Source: Scytalidium lignicola (lineage: Eukaryota; Ascomycota; Leotiomycetes). From it: a DNA stretch of 64,000 bases. Made by a program: the position numbers and the translations under genes. Of the stretch, positions 23,675 through 36,007 are shown in pieces; the first letter of the stretch is position 1; the number at the start of each line of letters is the position of its first letter. The stretch is taken from NCBI GenBank assembly GCA_002812745.2, contig NCSJ02000244.1:1-64000 (forward strand). Direction: 5' to 3'. The notes under the pieces were generated by a model that worked only from the letters and a program-made list of their open reading frames with translations, had not been told where the DNA came from and ran no database searches.

Positions 23675-26600
23675 ATGGCATCTACCAGTCGTTCCAGGGG
23701 AAGACCAAGGAAGGTAACCGACAGTATCAGCAGCAGCCCGGCACCTTCCAGAAGCTCTTGTATGTTTGCTCCTTCTCATAATTAGGGTTCACCTTCTCTT
23801 TTTTCTAGCTTAGCCCATTCTCCTTTAATTCCTCGATTATCTATCCTTATGTGGCCACTTAGCAACCAACAATGCTGATATATCGGGAGCAGCTACCCGT
23901 CGATCGCTCCGTCTTGTGGGAGATGGACTTGTTGCGGTTGCGGAAAGAAGGTCCACTCGCCGTTCAACCATCGTTGTTGATAGCGAAGGACCTTCCGGTT
24001 TCAACTCACCAGCACCAGTCTCCAAAGGTGATGTGAAGGTCGTCTCAGCGGGTCGCACTTCCCTCTCGTCGGCTTCTACAATGAATGATTCTACCTCGAG
24101 CAGTGGCTATTCCACACCTGCCACCAGTGCTATTGCTACTCCCGCATCGATTGCAGCTGAAATAAAACCCTCGAATACTAGAAGAGGTCGTCGTTCTGCT
24201 CCAGACATGATGGATACTATTCCAAAGCCCACTGTCACTCTTGCTACTAGGGCAAAAGCACTACGCAATAGCGAGTTCTCAATGAACCCCAGAAATAAGA
24301 GAAAGAGGGAGGAATCAGACGATGAGGATGTCGAGCTGGATAACACTGCGGATGCTCAACTTGCTCGTGCTCTTCAGGAGGAGGAAGATGCACTCGCTGC
24401 GTCGATGGCGGGCGATGCTAGCATTGAAGTTGGCGGGCCACAGTCAGCCGTAAGAAGAGGACGACAACGAGATTTTGCATCTTCTAGTACATCTAAGAGA
24501 CCGAAGATTGAGCTCAATTCGCAAGGCTCCAACTCGGTAAAGTATGAAAGGGAGGAGACTACTCCATCAATCTCTGACAGTGAAGCTTCGGATGAAGATG
24601 AGGTCTTTGAACCCTCAGACCCCGATTATGAATCAGATGCTCCGTTCTCCAAGGTGACACCCAAAGGTCTGAAAGTCCCGCAATCCCCCACCGATTTTTC
24701 AGACTCTGACACACCCCTCTCTGCAAAACTTGGAAGGCGTATAATTAAGTCTGCTAGCAAGAAGAAGGTCACTCATCCAAAGGCCACAAGTGGGAGCAGC
24801 CGTAATGCAACTGCTACAAAGGCCACTTCTTCGGTCTCTACGCTCACCAGTGTTGGTTCAACTCCACTTACCCTTAGTGAATTGGAAGAGGATGCAGAGA
24901 TAGCCAGATTGGATGCTGAGCTAGAGAGCGAATTTAATTCCACAATAACGGCTATAGTCTCCGACGCTGAGGACAGCTCTGAATCCGATGGACCCAACCG
25001 CATTAATGTTCCCAGAATTGTGAGGAATCGCCGCGAGGGCGCCAGGTTACGGAGAGCAAAGAAAGAGCGTGAACGTCTAGAAACTCACCATCCGGAATTG
25101 CAAACGATGTGGATAGATTTAGAAAATATGCCGAAGATTGAATCCGTTCGGGGAGAACAACCTAAGAACATTAGTCGGCAGTTAAAACCTTTCCAACTCG
25201 ATGGTGTTGCATGGATGCGAGCTATGGAAGAAACAGAATGGGGAGGCGGGTTACTTGGCGATGAGATGGGTATGGGGAAGACGATTCAAGCTGTGTCTCT
25301 CATCATGTCAGACTTCCCCGCCAAGCAACCCTCACTTGTCCTGATCCCCCCAGTGGCTCTTATGCAATGGCAGCAAGAAATAGCAGATTACACTGATGGC
25401 ACATTGAAGACCTTCGTGTTTCATGGGACAAACGCAAAGTCCAAGTCAATGACTGTGAAAGAACTCAAGCAATACGATGTTATCCTCATGTCATACAACA
25501 GTCTGGAGTCCATGTATAGGAAGCAAGAAAAGGGTTTCAAGCGTAAAGACGGGATCCATAAGGAGAAAAGTGTGATCCATCAAATCAAATTCCACCGGGT
25601 CATCCTGGATGAAGCACATAATATTAAGGTAAGAAATATTAACAGTACAGAGTATGCTTACTAAACTCTTTTACAGCAACGTACTTGTGGAAGTGCAAAA
25701 GCATGTTTTGCACTGAAGGCAGATCATAAATGGTGTTTATCTGGTACACCATTACAAAATCGAATTGGTGAATTCTTCTCGCTGGTTCGATTTTTGAATA
25801 TTAAACCATTCTCTTGTTACTTCTGCAAGCAATGCCCATGTGCCACACTGGAATGGGACATGAACGAAGAGAACCGTTGTAAGAGCTGCAACCACAATGG
25901 CATGCAACATGTTTCCGTCTTCAATCAAGAATTACTGAACCCGATTCAAAGATGGGGAAACCATGGTCCTGGAAAAGAGGCATTTGCGAAACTGAGATTG
26001 CTCACTGATCGATTCATGCTTCGTCGTGTCAAGCGAGATCATTCATCAGCTATGGAACTTCCAGCCAAAGAAATCTACGTTGATCGACAATTCTTTGGTG
26101 AAGAAGAAAATGATTTTGCAGGCAGCATCATGAATAATGGTAATCGCAAATTCGAGACTTACGTCGCTCAGGGTGTCTTGCTTAATAACTACGCCAACAT
26201 TTTTGGTCTCATCATGCAAATGCGTCAGGTTGCTGATCATCCAGATCTGATTCTCAAAAAGAATGGCGAAGGTGGTCAGAACATACTAGTCTGTTGCATC
26301 TGCGACGAGACCGCAGAGGAAGCCATTCGATCAGCTTGCCGTCACGATTTCTGCCGAGAGTGTGCAAAGAATTATCTCAATTCAACCGGTGCATCTCCAT
26401 GACCTTATTTCATTTACAGCGGGCTAACTTCTAATAGAATCTCCCGATTGTCCTCAGTGTCATATCCCGTTGAGTATTGATCTTGAACAGCCTGACATCG
26501 AACAAGATGAGCAATTGGTCAAGAAATCATCCATCATTAATCGTATCAAGATGGAGAACTGGACATCATCGTCCAAGATCGAGACCTTAGTACACGATTT

Positions 26601-27146
26601 GCACGAGCTGCGGTCACACAATTCTTCCAGCAAGTCCATTATCTTCAGTCAGTTTACAACAATGGTTCGTCCTAGTCGTCTTTTTTGAACTTCTGTAGAA
26701 ATACTAATACAACGTAGCTACAACTTGTGGAATGGCGTCTTCGTCGTGCCGGCATAACAACCGTCATGTTAGACGGGAGCATGACCCCTGCACAACGCCA
26801 AGCCTCCATAAACCACTTCATGAACAACGTAGATGTCGAGTGTTTCCTCGTCTCCCTTAAAGCAGGCGGTGTGGCACTCAACCTGACTGAAGCGTCGAAA
26901 GTCTTCATCGTCGACCCATGGTGGAATCCAGCTGCAGAATGGCAATCCGCCGACCGTTGCCATCGTATTGGACAGAGCCGTCCTTGCAGCATTACGAGAC
27001 TCTGTATCGAGGACAGTGTAGAAAGTCGTATGGTGTTGTTGCAGGAGAAGAAGGCCAATATGATCAATAGTACTATTAATGCAGATGAGAGTGCAATGGA
27101 GAGTCTAACCCCGGAGGATATGCAATTCTTGTTTAGAGGAAGTTAA
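23675..27146 (+). CDS. RAD16: DNA repair protein Rad16 (SNF2-family ATPase with RING finger)
   Basis: Partner of Rad7: an ATP-dependent DNA translocase and ubiquitin-ligase subunit for nucleotide excision repair of non-transcribed DNA. Five exons, 23675-23759, 23863-25628, 25677-26388, 26438-26664 and 26718-27146, encode about 1,072 residues. The first 400 are acidic and Ser-rich and probably disordered. Then follow the SNF2 N-terminal ATPase lobe with Walker [10 protein letters not shown] and the DEAH box; an inserted C3HC4 RING ([20 protein letters not shown], then CRECAKNY and CPQC), which the third intron splits; and the helicase C-terminal lobe ending in motif VI ([12 protein letters not shown]). 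It is longer than yeast Rad16 (790 aa) mainly through the N-terminus, as usual in filamentous fungi. Confidence 0.96.
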
Positions 27147-27755
27147 GAGCGGTGTCATGATTACTGTATTCTTGGGGGTGTTGAGGCTTTGGCTTGGGTG
27201 ATGGTTGGTTGGTATGTATTCTTTTTAGGGAAATAAAATACAACGTTATGTTAAATTAGCTTTTTCGGTACCTCTGTATTAGCTCTTTATCCTTTTCTAG
27301 GTAACTTTAAGCTATTATTTTCAAGAGACCGAATTAAGACATAATTATGAAACGAGGTTCAGCGCTAGTATTGCAGAAAATATAAAAACTAGATCTTTCA
27401 GGTTGATGAGAGCAACTTTGCTCATATTGGCTACGTAGAGAACAAGAGCAATAAAGCTAGACCGCCATTTACATAATATTTTAGCCCTCAGGCCAAAGGA
27501 AAGATTTGCAGGTTACAAATTATGTCAAGATAATGCATTTAGGATCTCTAGTTATAAGGTAGTGCAAGCATATAGATATATTACCCAAAAATCAGTTTAG
27601 GTTAGGTTATAGACTACCTTGGATCCAAATGCAAACTACAGTTATACCAGAGAATTTGTATTTCCATCGCTAAATCCATTCCTCTTTTTCACTTAACCAC
27701 ATAGCTATTTATTACTTTTTCTTAGAAAAGCAATTAAGACAGTTCTTTGGATCAC
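27147..27755. other. Intergenic between convergent genes
   Basis: 3' flanks of RAD16 and of the next minus-strand gene. It is AT-rich with no open frame worth reporting. Confidence 0.6.
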
Positions 27756-28936
27756 TTATAGAAGATCCACCAGCTTGGTGGCAATCTGATCGATGTTGAC
27801 CCTCCAGTTATCAAGATCCGTCTACAAAATATTTGTCAGCAAAAATTCTCGTTTTCATAGAGAATCATCTTAGTTTGGGTGGGAAGGGGAAAAGGAAAAT
27901 ATAACTCACCTCAAGGATCAACTCTCCATTCTCAATCAAGCTGCGGTTATATCCACTTGGCAACTTTGGAATGATACGGAATCTAATAACTCCCTTATCT
28001 ATGGCCTCAGCGAATCCCTCCTGCAACATATCATCACTGCCAAACTTCTCGCGCTTCAGCACGTCCACGAAGGCTTCGAAGTACTTCAGAATACCGCTGC
28101 CAATGTTCCACTGCCAGTCTTCGGACCATCTGTCCCATTTCTTGTCCTGCAGCTTCTCAACCAGCTCCTCGAAGTCTGGCTCAAATTTGATATCGGGGTT
28201 TTGCAACTCCGATGCAGCCTGTTCACGCACTTCCTCGATCTTTGGTGTGTAGTCAGTCTTGATGCTGTGGCGTGCTGCGTAGGACAGTTTGGGTGCTGAG
28301 GCAGGTTGCGGTGCTGCAGAGAGTTGCTTGGCAATTTCGGCGGCAGCATCATCGATATTCGTGCCTAGCATAGCGGGCTTGAAGAGAAGCTGGAAGACAC
28401 CTTCAGATGTGATATCGCATCCGCAATAGTTCCACTTAGGGCTGTCAAACATTTGCAGAGTTATGGTGTGAGCATGAGCAACGGTGTTGAGTTCTGCAAT
28501 GCCTTCTGGGCCATTCTTTTCAACAAAACGTTGGAGCTGGTAAAGGAAGCCATTGATGTAGCTGTACTGCGTATTAGCTTTGGGCTTCGAAGTTGGGGAG
28601 TGGACGAAGATGGGTGCTCAAGTAGCCTGGGAAAGGAAAAGAAGCACTTACGCTGTGACGCAGTTCCCTAGTGAATTATGCCCATATGAGCCTGGCTCGG
28701 CATAGGCATAGATGGCATTGGGATTGACATCAATCTTCCACGGTGTGCCAAGGATATCTGAGATTTGCTTCGCGAGGTCCTCTTTCTTGGCCTCGAACCC
28801 ATCACGGTCTATATAATTAGAAGTTGAGTCAATTTGTCCTTTTACAAGAGGCTAAAGAGAATAAAATTGAGAAATCCTTACAGTCCTTTCGAACAGCAAG
28901 AGGAAGCTTTGCAACTGGCTCTTTCTCGCCGGCCAT
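27756..28936 (-). CDS. Conserved fungal protein of unknown function, about 309 aa
   Basis: Four exons, 28936-28882, 28808-28652, 28561-27910 and 27821-27756, join in frame with GT-AG introns. The protein begins MAGEKEPVAKLPLAVRKDC and ends LDNWRVNIDQIATKLVDLL. It has no signal peptide or membrane segment. Notable parts are a Cys/Gly stretch in the middle (FDSPKWNYCGCDITSEGVFQ), a long charged helical region (about residues 150-230) and a C-terminal IRFRIIPKLPSGYNRSLIENG segment with several conserved-looking aromatics. I recognise the style of a widely conserved Pezizomycotina protein but cannot name a function. The start was chosen because it is the first Met after the pyrimidine/AT-rich leader and the exons splice cleanly from it. 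Confidence 0.8.
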
Positions 28937-30444
28937 GGTTATAGAGCAGTTGAATAAGAGTGTATGGGACAAATGAAACTGGATATAGAGTATATGGATG
29001 AATGAGAAGGGTCTTGTGCAGTTCCTGTGGAGAGAAATTGTAGAAAATTGAGGTATACTTATACTTTTTTTCCCTTTCACTGCATATAAACTCCCGTTTC
29101 AGCTGAAAGCCAAGGAGAGCACCATCTCTAGCCCACCGATCTACAACTCATATCTGATAGTCTACTCACCTCTTACTCTTAGAGCTTAAAACAGCGCAAT
29201 TCTACGGGGAACTACACTTCCCGGTTGCTGGTCGAGTCATCCTAGGTTCTCTCCCTTCTCCCACATCACGGGTAACGACGATGAATGCAACCCGGCGGAA
29301 AGAGCAAAGCTCGATATTGAATGGTGCTGCTCCTACCGTGCCGCAACTCTCTCCCTCTATCCATTCAACATGTAGCAGTTTGACGAATGAGCGTGTTGGT
29401 AGCCAAGGCTGAGATAGGTTGAGAGAGTTTTGAAGATAGAATGTGGAGGCACTGAGGGCGTTCTGGGGCTTTTAAAAGGCGTCAAGGCGGTGAAATGCGG
29501 GTGGTTAGCGTGCTGCAGGCCGCGGAGAATTAGGGCCACGAGCCTATACCAGCCCATAGCCCAGGCACCTCTCACCAATCATCAGTGCTGGAGTACGGCG
29601 TGAACAACCCCAAAATCCCCTCCAAATCTCCCCAACTCGCCCCTAAAGAGAGGCCGCTCAAGGTAACTAAGACATTGTGGCGTGGCACCGCTCAGTGATC
29701 GTTTCAGGGTCCCGTTCGCATGTAGTGGTGGTGGTGGTGGATTCAGGGCTTCGGCAGGGCAGATTCGCTCTCCGGCAGATACAGTCCACGACTCCAAAAT
29801 CAGCCCTACCAAGCATATTTCCCGCGTGTTCATCTCCTTGCAGGATATCACCGGAAGGCAAGAAACGTGTACCGAAGCAAAATGCCTCAATTGGTGCATG
29901 GTTCACGACATGAGGCGGCACGGTTCGTCTCCGGTGGTGTTATGGGTGAGACATAATATATCACAAAAAACATTGCGCCATAGGTAATGGTCCTTTGAGT
30001 TCTGCAAGTGCTGTTCATAGCATAAGCGGGAGAACTTCCTACCGTCATGCAGTGCAAAGATATAGTTGATACTATCTGTACCGACACGAATTCAAGATGG
30101 AGGTGAATTTTGAGGTTGGGTTGAATTGAATGAGTTAAACGAAGATCAAAAAGAGCAGAAGATCCAAGAAGAGAAAGAGGGGTTTTGCTGGAGTGAGCTT
30201 AGCTAGGGCAACCATAGCGCTGGAAATTTAATGAGTGCAGTTACAGTTTGGCGGAACTCTCGGGACCTCTCAGGGTCTTCAGCCTCAGCTCCAGGCACCT
30301 CACCCCCTGCAGGAATAGTGTATTCGGCCCCTGTAGGCTGCACAACTTCCCCAAAATGGCCTGGGAAAGCGCCTCAACCCCCCGCTTGCCAAGAAAAAAG
30401 AGATACAGACAGAGAAGATGTAGTCATGGTATTGGGAGACAGCG
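28937..30444. other. Intergenic, no supported gene
   Basis: Frames here overlap on both strands and have low-complexity translations. A short GTG/GGT run at 29,722-29,740 is the only simple repeat. It presumably carries the promoters of the two flanking genes of unknown function. Confidence 0.5.
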
Positions 30445-31998
30445 TTGACTATCAAACTGGTGAGAGAAAGGGATTGGAATCTCATGCACAGGCTCTTGTT
30501 TAGTAGTATGTTTGCCAGCATTATTTCCATCTGCTTTAACGAGCCGTCGATATCTATACACTTTCTTCGCTGCAGTACAGTACAGATGCTCACTAATATA
30601 TTGTGTTTCTCACCGAATCCATCGAAATTTATCAGTTATGTCATTGTACTCTACCTCTCATTTGCTTCTCTATCTATCAAAACTAATCCTTCGTTACCTA
30701 GACCAACCCGCCTGAAAATTTCCATCCGGGACCTCATCACCTCTCCAACTTCCACCCTACAAACCCGCTTCTCTAGCCTCAAAACCACCCTCGGCCATCC
30801 CATCAGCCTTGATGCAGAATGGAGCATGTTGTGGACCTCTCTGTCAGAGTTCTGCCCTGACCAGGCCACTTTCGTGCCCATTGTAGTGCAGATGGTTACT
30901 GCGTGGATCGATGCCTTTGAGGGGTGGTTAGACGAAGACAAGAGAGAGGAGCAGGTTGAGAGATATTTAGAGGCCCTCAAGGTATCTAGAGGGTTGAAGT
31001 TAATTTTGGAGGTATTTGAATTTAACTTTATTTGCTAACTCTTCTTTTCTTGCAAAACCTCCCCTGTTCCTGCTCGTTTTTACGTGACTCTCCCCCCTTT
31101 TCTCCCTATCGTCTCTCCCAAAAACTGTCAATAATTACACTCTAACAAACCAATCTAGGTCTCCACAGCACCATCAAACCGCCCAACAACAACGTGGTCA
31201 CGCCAAAAATCCTCCTTCATTATCTACCTACCCAAAGCTCGACCCCCATCGCAACAAACCACTCTCGCAGGTTTCAACTCTGATCTCCTCCCACAGTTCG
31301 CCTCCTCACCCTCGGCCACTTCCCCCGTGCTACCTGCAACTACAAATTTACCAACATCTGCTGGAGCCAATGACGGCCCAGATGCCTGGGCCGACCTTGG
31401 TCTCGATACCATCCCTTCGAAACCCATTCCTCATCGTGTCATTCAGGAAAACGCTAGAGTAGATGAAATTAATCTTGATCCCGAACCTCTTCCTGACCTC
31501 GCACTCATTGCACGCCCCGAGGAGCTTTTATCAAGGCCTCCGTATAGATTAATCGTCAGGCAGCAAGGCTACGGAAAAGTCGAGGTGCAGGCGAGTCATC
31601 AGGAGAGCTTGATGTTGCTAGAAAAGTATCTGAAGCGATGGGTCCGACATTCTGTGAATTTCACGGACAAGGTGTGTATCCGACGTCATTACCCCTCCCT
31701 TTCTCCCTTTGTGATACTTGGAGGGAGGTGGAATTTTCTTGTCTACTTTAAGCGTGGAGAAAGCTAATGGGGAAATAAATTAAACAAGCCGCCGCTTGTA
31801 AAAATCACACTTAAAGAATCCGTATTTGGTCTTGGTCTCTTGTATGATAGACTCTGGATTGAAGGATTCCGTGATACCGATGTCAATGCCGTGCTTGTGT
31901 TGGCTCTCGTGGAGAATGTGCTTGGGTACACTATTCTCAGGGATCGAGATGGAGCTGGGTCTATCTGGGAGTTCGAGAGGAGGAGAGGTTTCAGGTAG
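30445..31998 (+). CDS. Unrecognised fungal protein, at least three exons (5' end uncertain)
   Basis: Coding segments about 30445-31011 (or -30981), 31159-31671 and 31789-31998 connect in phase 0 through introns with GTATTT/GTATCT and GTGTGT donors. Good-looking protein starts near 30,690 (RLKISIRDLITS, then SLDAEWSMLWTSLSEFCPDQ), runs through a Pro/Ser-rich linker into PYRLIVRQQGYGKVEVQA and ends with KITLKESVFGLGLLYDRLWI and GYTILRDRDGAGSIWEFER. The first 80 codons of the first segment are low quality and the true start or an upstream exon may lie elsewhere. No domain recognised. The alternating hydrophobic pattern of the last third suggests a folded beta-rich domain, but this is a guess. 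Confidence 0.55.
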
Positions 31999-32376
31999 GT
32001 AGGAAATTGAAAAGGAATAGGGGCATGGGCTTAGTTGAATGCAGTGGCATCCTTCTTTAAACGAGATGTATTCAGTAGCCGATATTTAATAAATGAATTA
32101 TGCTCAGTTTCTTCTTGACTGTAGCTCCTATCAACAGAGTTATCCATATAATTACCCGTCAAAACGTGACAATATCTAGTCCATACTTCAAATATGAATT
32201 CCTTTCCGTATATCAGTCTTCAAAATCTCACTCTCATCTGCTATTAGAATGCTTTTATCAAATTCCAGGTCAAATTCTTCTTCGGCGGATTATTGTACTT
32301 TGTCATATCCGGTTCAAAATCCTCCTTTTGGTCGGGAGATGTTAGCATGCTATTCAGCACCACCCTTGAAATTTAG

Positions 32377-34933
32377 TCAACTCACCGATTTGACTTCCAC
32401 GTCATCTTCAATTTTTCCACCAAAATACTTCGCTTCCGTCCCCCTTTGAGATAACCCAAGCTTGACACCTTGAACGCTCCGGCGACTGGGATCTCGGTCA
32501 TGAAAATTGAAAGGCGTGAACATTACTGATGAGGAGGATATGTGCATCAGTGTATTTGGAATATCACCAGAGTGCGGGACATGGTGTGTGCCAAGATTGA
32601 AGTAGATAACTCTAAATGCAATGTCAGTAGAAATTATGAAACCTTAACTTCTCGTGAAATAAGACTTAATGGTATTAGACTTACAGATCCTCCTGTTCAA
32701 TATCCTCACCATCTACAAACTTTGAGAAATCTACCAAGGGATCCATAGGATCCAAAAAGTTCAAATAATTAGCACTCATCGGTTCTGTATCCTTCTGTTT
32801 CACAACCCAGAGATCTTGGCTAGCCCACGCGGAAGACTTTCTTAGAGATGTAGAGTTCAAAATCTCCAGGTGAGATGGTGTAGCTATTCCTGAGCCAGGC
32901 ATGATGCGGTACCCTCTCTTCTCTTTCCATGTGTTCTCGGCATCATCATTTAGAACAATGTACATCTCAGCTGAGTTTTTTGGCCAGTCAATTGCTGTCT
33001 CCTTAGTCACATTCCGGTATACCAAATGCATTGAATTACGGGGGGAAGTAATTTCGTCATCCCAGGGATATCCTTTTGTATGAGGCTCAACGGCTACCCG
33101 TTGCAAGGTATTCGCTGTACCTGCTATGTCGAGATCGGCTTTAAAATTTATCACATGGTCATGCATACTAGTAGCTAGTGCATCATGAACCCTATATCCA
33201 TATTCTCCTTCGGTTTTGCTACTGCTTGAGGACCAGAAAGAGCCGAAAATGAAGCCACTAGCTCGGAGTTTGACTTCTATTGTCCCGTCGAGATAGAAGA
33301 TATAATCTATCGTGTAATCATAGTTTCCTACAGTCGAGACATAACGTACCACGAGGTATGTATTTCTTGAGATCGAAACCTGGAAGTCCGAGGTGTGGCG
33401 CTGGATTGGATGATCAGCGGTGTATTCAAAGATGCAAATGCTGTTCTTGTAGGATACTGATGAACCATCTTTGTTAAAAGTAACTGGGAGGTACGTTGCA
33501 TATGCTGGACAATCGTATCCTGGAACAAGCTCAAACATCCGTAGACCCATGCCAAAATATGTATCTAGAAATAGCAGGCCGCCTTGTACTGGATCATCGC
33601 CAGCATAATGAGCTAGAGCCTCCTGTAAGCCAAGTTCATAGATAACGTTGTCCCCGTCGAATTTGATATCGTGCAGAGCAACAGCTGTATGGGCTGAAGT
33701 TGAAAGATAGAATTCAAATCCCATCCACAAGACAAATCCCTCCTCTTTATCTATCTTGTATCGATTTCCTTGAGGTTGGATCATGGCTGGGGGTGGTAAT
33801 TCTCTGCCAGGATTCCCTTCACCGAGGTCCTCAGTATCAGTCCATTCTCCATCCATATTAACTACATCTATCTTGAAATCAGGCGACTGCATAGCAGCTC
33901 GAAGTTCATCAGCTGACGAATAGATGCGACCCCCATAATACCACTCATGTAACTTCCAATTTACCGAGTCTCTTGTCGTAAGTTCTGCGTTAAACATTAG
34001 CCATGCTCCTATCATTTCATGCCGACGACGAACCCATCCTGATATGTAGACCCTGTGGCAAAATTGTCGTAGCATCTGACCTCTTGCCTTGCCTAAAGAA
34101 CTCCATCCACAAAATCAGGCTGCCATTGTTAACATGAGAAAGCCGTGGATAAGCCACCATATTATCAGGATCAATATCCTATATATCCTCAGTCAGCCCT
34201 GAATTAAAGACCTTATCTGTTTAGCCCATACTCCTCCAAGTAGCACCCTAGTAATATCTGAATACTGAGAGGCAATAGTTATCATCCATATTTCCAGATC
34301 GGCTAAACCTGGCAGAAGACTTGGGACATAACTCCTTCCGGCGTTGTAGCAATAATTCAGCTGCCGGATCTCTGTGGATGGACTGACTGGCAATGGACCA
34401 ACCTAATTGAATCATCAGTGCACAATTTTACGTTGGATACAGCTAGCAGGTAAAGACCATATAGTTCATAATGCGGGCATCCTTGGTTGCACCCTGCGAG
34501 ACAACGACTTGGGCCCAGCGAGGTGGAAGGTCAGCGGTTCCATTCAGGTACTGTAAAACGTCGGTTTTATTTGGCTGAAGCGACTCAATAAACATTACAG
34601 TATTGTCATGGCTGTGTCAAAATCATCAGTGATGGCTGTATATATATAATTTGCGTGGATTGGTCACCTGGTGGCAATAGAGGCGTCTGTTAAATTGAGG
34701 TCTGTCTTCTTAAAAAGGAACTGGAACACATCTTCGGCTTCTTCTTTACTTAAGTCGGCCCACACGTTCTTCTTAGGAGCGTGAAAATCATTGTGATTAT
34801 CAACTGGCGAGGACTGTGTCCAATAGCGAGCACTCTGTCTCAGGAATGGTGTTGAAGCTATGAAGATAAAGAAGCAAAAGAAGAAAAATGAGGAAATTGT
34901 TAATAAAGACCTGAAGCTGCTCGTGGTCGCCAT
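32377..34933 (-). CDS. Copper amine oxidase (primary-amine oxidase) with N-terminal membrane anchor
   Basis: Oxidises primary amines to aldehydes, releasing H2O2 and ammonia. Six exons: 34933-34668, 34611-34458, 34402-34232, 34178-34034, 33984-32685 and 32611-32377, total about 756 residues. Residues 9-28 (TISSFFFFCFFIFIASTPFL) form a hydrophobic signal anchor, so the enzyme is probably secreted or membrane-anchored outside the cytosol. The cofactor-forming Tyr lies in the motif VGNYDY. Two copper-binding His are in SMHDHVINFKADLDIAGT, and the third is in the last exon (GTHHVPHSGD). The conserved segments GPLPVSPSTE and DIDPDNMVAYPR, then NGSLILW and LPQGLHIRME, lie across the junctions of exons 2-5 and support the splicing. 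The exon 4 donor GTTCGT is weak. A Met further along in the big exon frame (34075) is inside exon 4/intron and is not the start. Confidence 0.9.
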
Positions 34934-36000
34934 AGTTACATAACAAGATCAACCCAAATATAACAAGACACTTCCATCCCAAGTAGACTGCCGGGTCGAG
35001 GATATATGTTAGAAGAGGAACAGATTTAGATGACAATGGGGAAGCTCTTATCTTATCTCGGATGCGGGTCAACTACGGCCAACACCGGGGAATCCGCGAA
35101 TGTGCGTTTGTCCTCAACAAGCAGGTCCACCCGACGACCAAGGCTGCAGGCAGCAACAGTTGTCATTAGCTGAAGACGCAAAGGGACAAGACCTTTTAAG
35201 ATGGCCTTAAGTTAATACTGTAATAATTCCAAGTTTGTATATTATATCCACAATTCTATTTGTTACGAAGAAATTATTAAAGGTGTTAATCTTATACATA
35301 TATAAAAGCAGATACTAACAATAAATAACGAATTCTAATTGAGTCTTTACTATGAAGATTGTGAGAGATAAATATCCTAGATTCCATGACTGGGGTCATC
35401 CACATAGTCGAAATTATAAATCATGACATTGCTATCGCCAATAGCAAGATATCAATTATTTCCACTGTTACGTGTTCTCAACTCTTCGGCACCGCTTTCA
35501 AGTGCCTCTGCGTCTTCAGAGCTATCACGGTTAGAATAGGTTCTGTTGTCGTTGCCGTAACTGTTAAAGGGTGGGGTGCTGACCGCATGAAAGTTAGCTG
35601 TTGATGGACGCCGAGAGCGCTTTGAATCAACTGGATCCTTCTCTGGTTGTATTTTGATAACAGGTTTAAACTGTTACCATCCTTTTTAAGTGAATATTGA
35701 AAGTTTTCTTTTCGCAGTAACGAAGCTTCGAATGTTGTATAGATCACAACATATATATCTAAGTTCAGTCTTACTATCAGTCACGAATTATTTCTTAAAA
35801 AACGTATATAATTATGAGAGTTATATATATTATATTGGTATTGAACACCAAGTCACTTCTGGTAAAGGTGCCTTCTTTAATGGAGAGCAGGAGCAATGCT
35901 GCGACGACAAGTGCCCATATTTTCACAGTACATGTATGAGTGATTTCATCCTATGAATGAGTGCATGCAATAACACAAAGATTCTACTTAACAAACTCAG
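34934..36000. other. Intergenic, no supported gene
   Basis: Promoter side of the amine oxidase followed by AT-rich sequence leading to array B. No frame resembles a protein. Confidence 0.5.
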
Positions 36001-36007
36001 ATGCCCA

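Noticed and set aside
34075..34075. Met at 34075 as the start of the amine oxidase
   Set aside because: It is in the wrong frame of exon 4; upstream exons with conserved amine-oxidase sequence splice past it.
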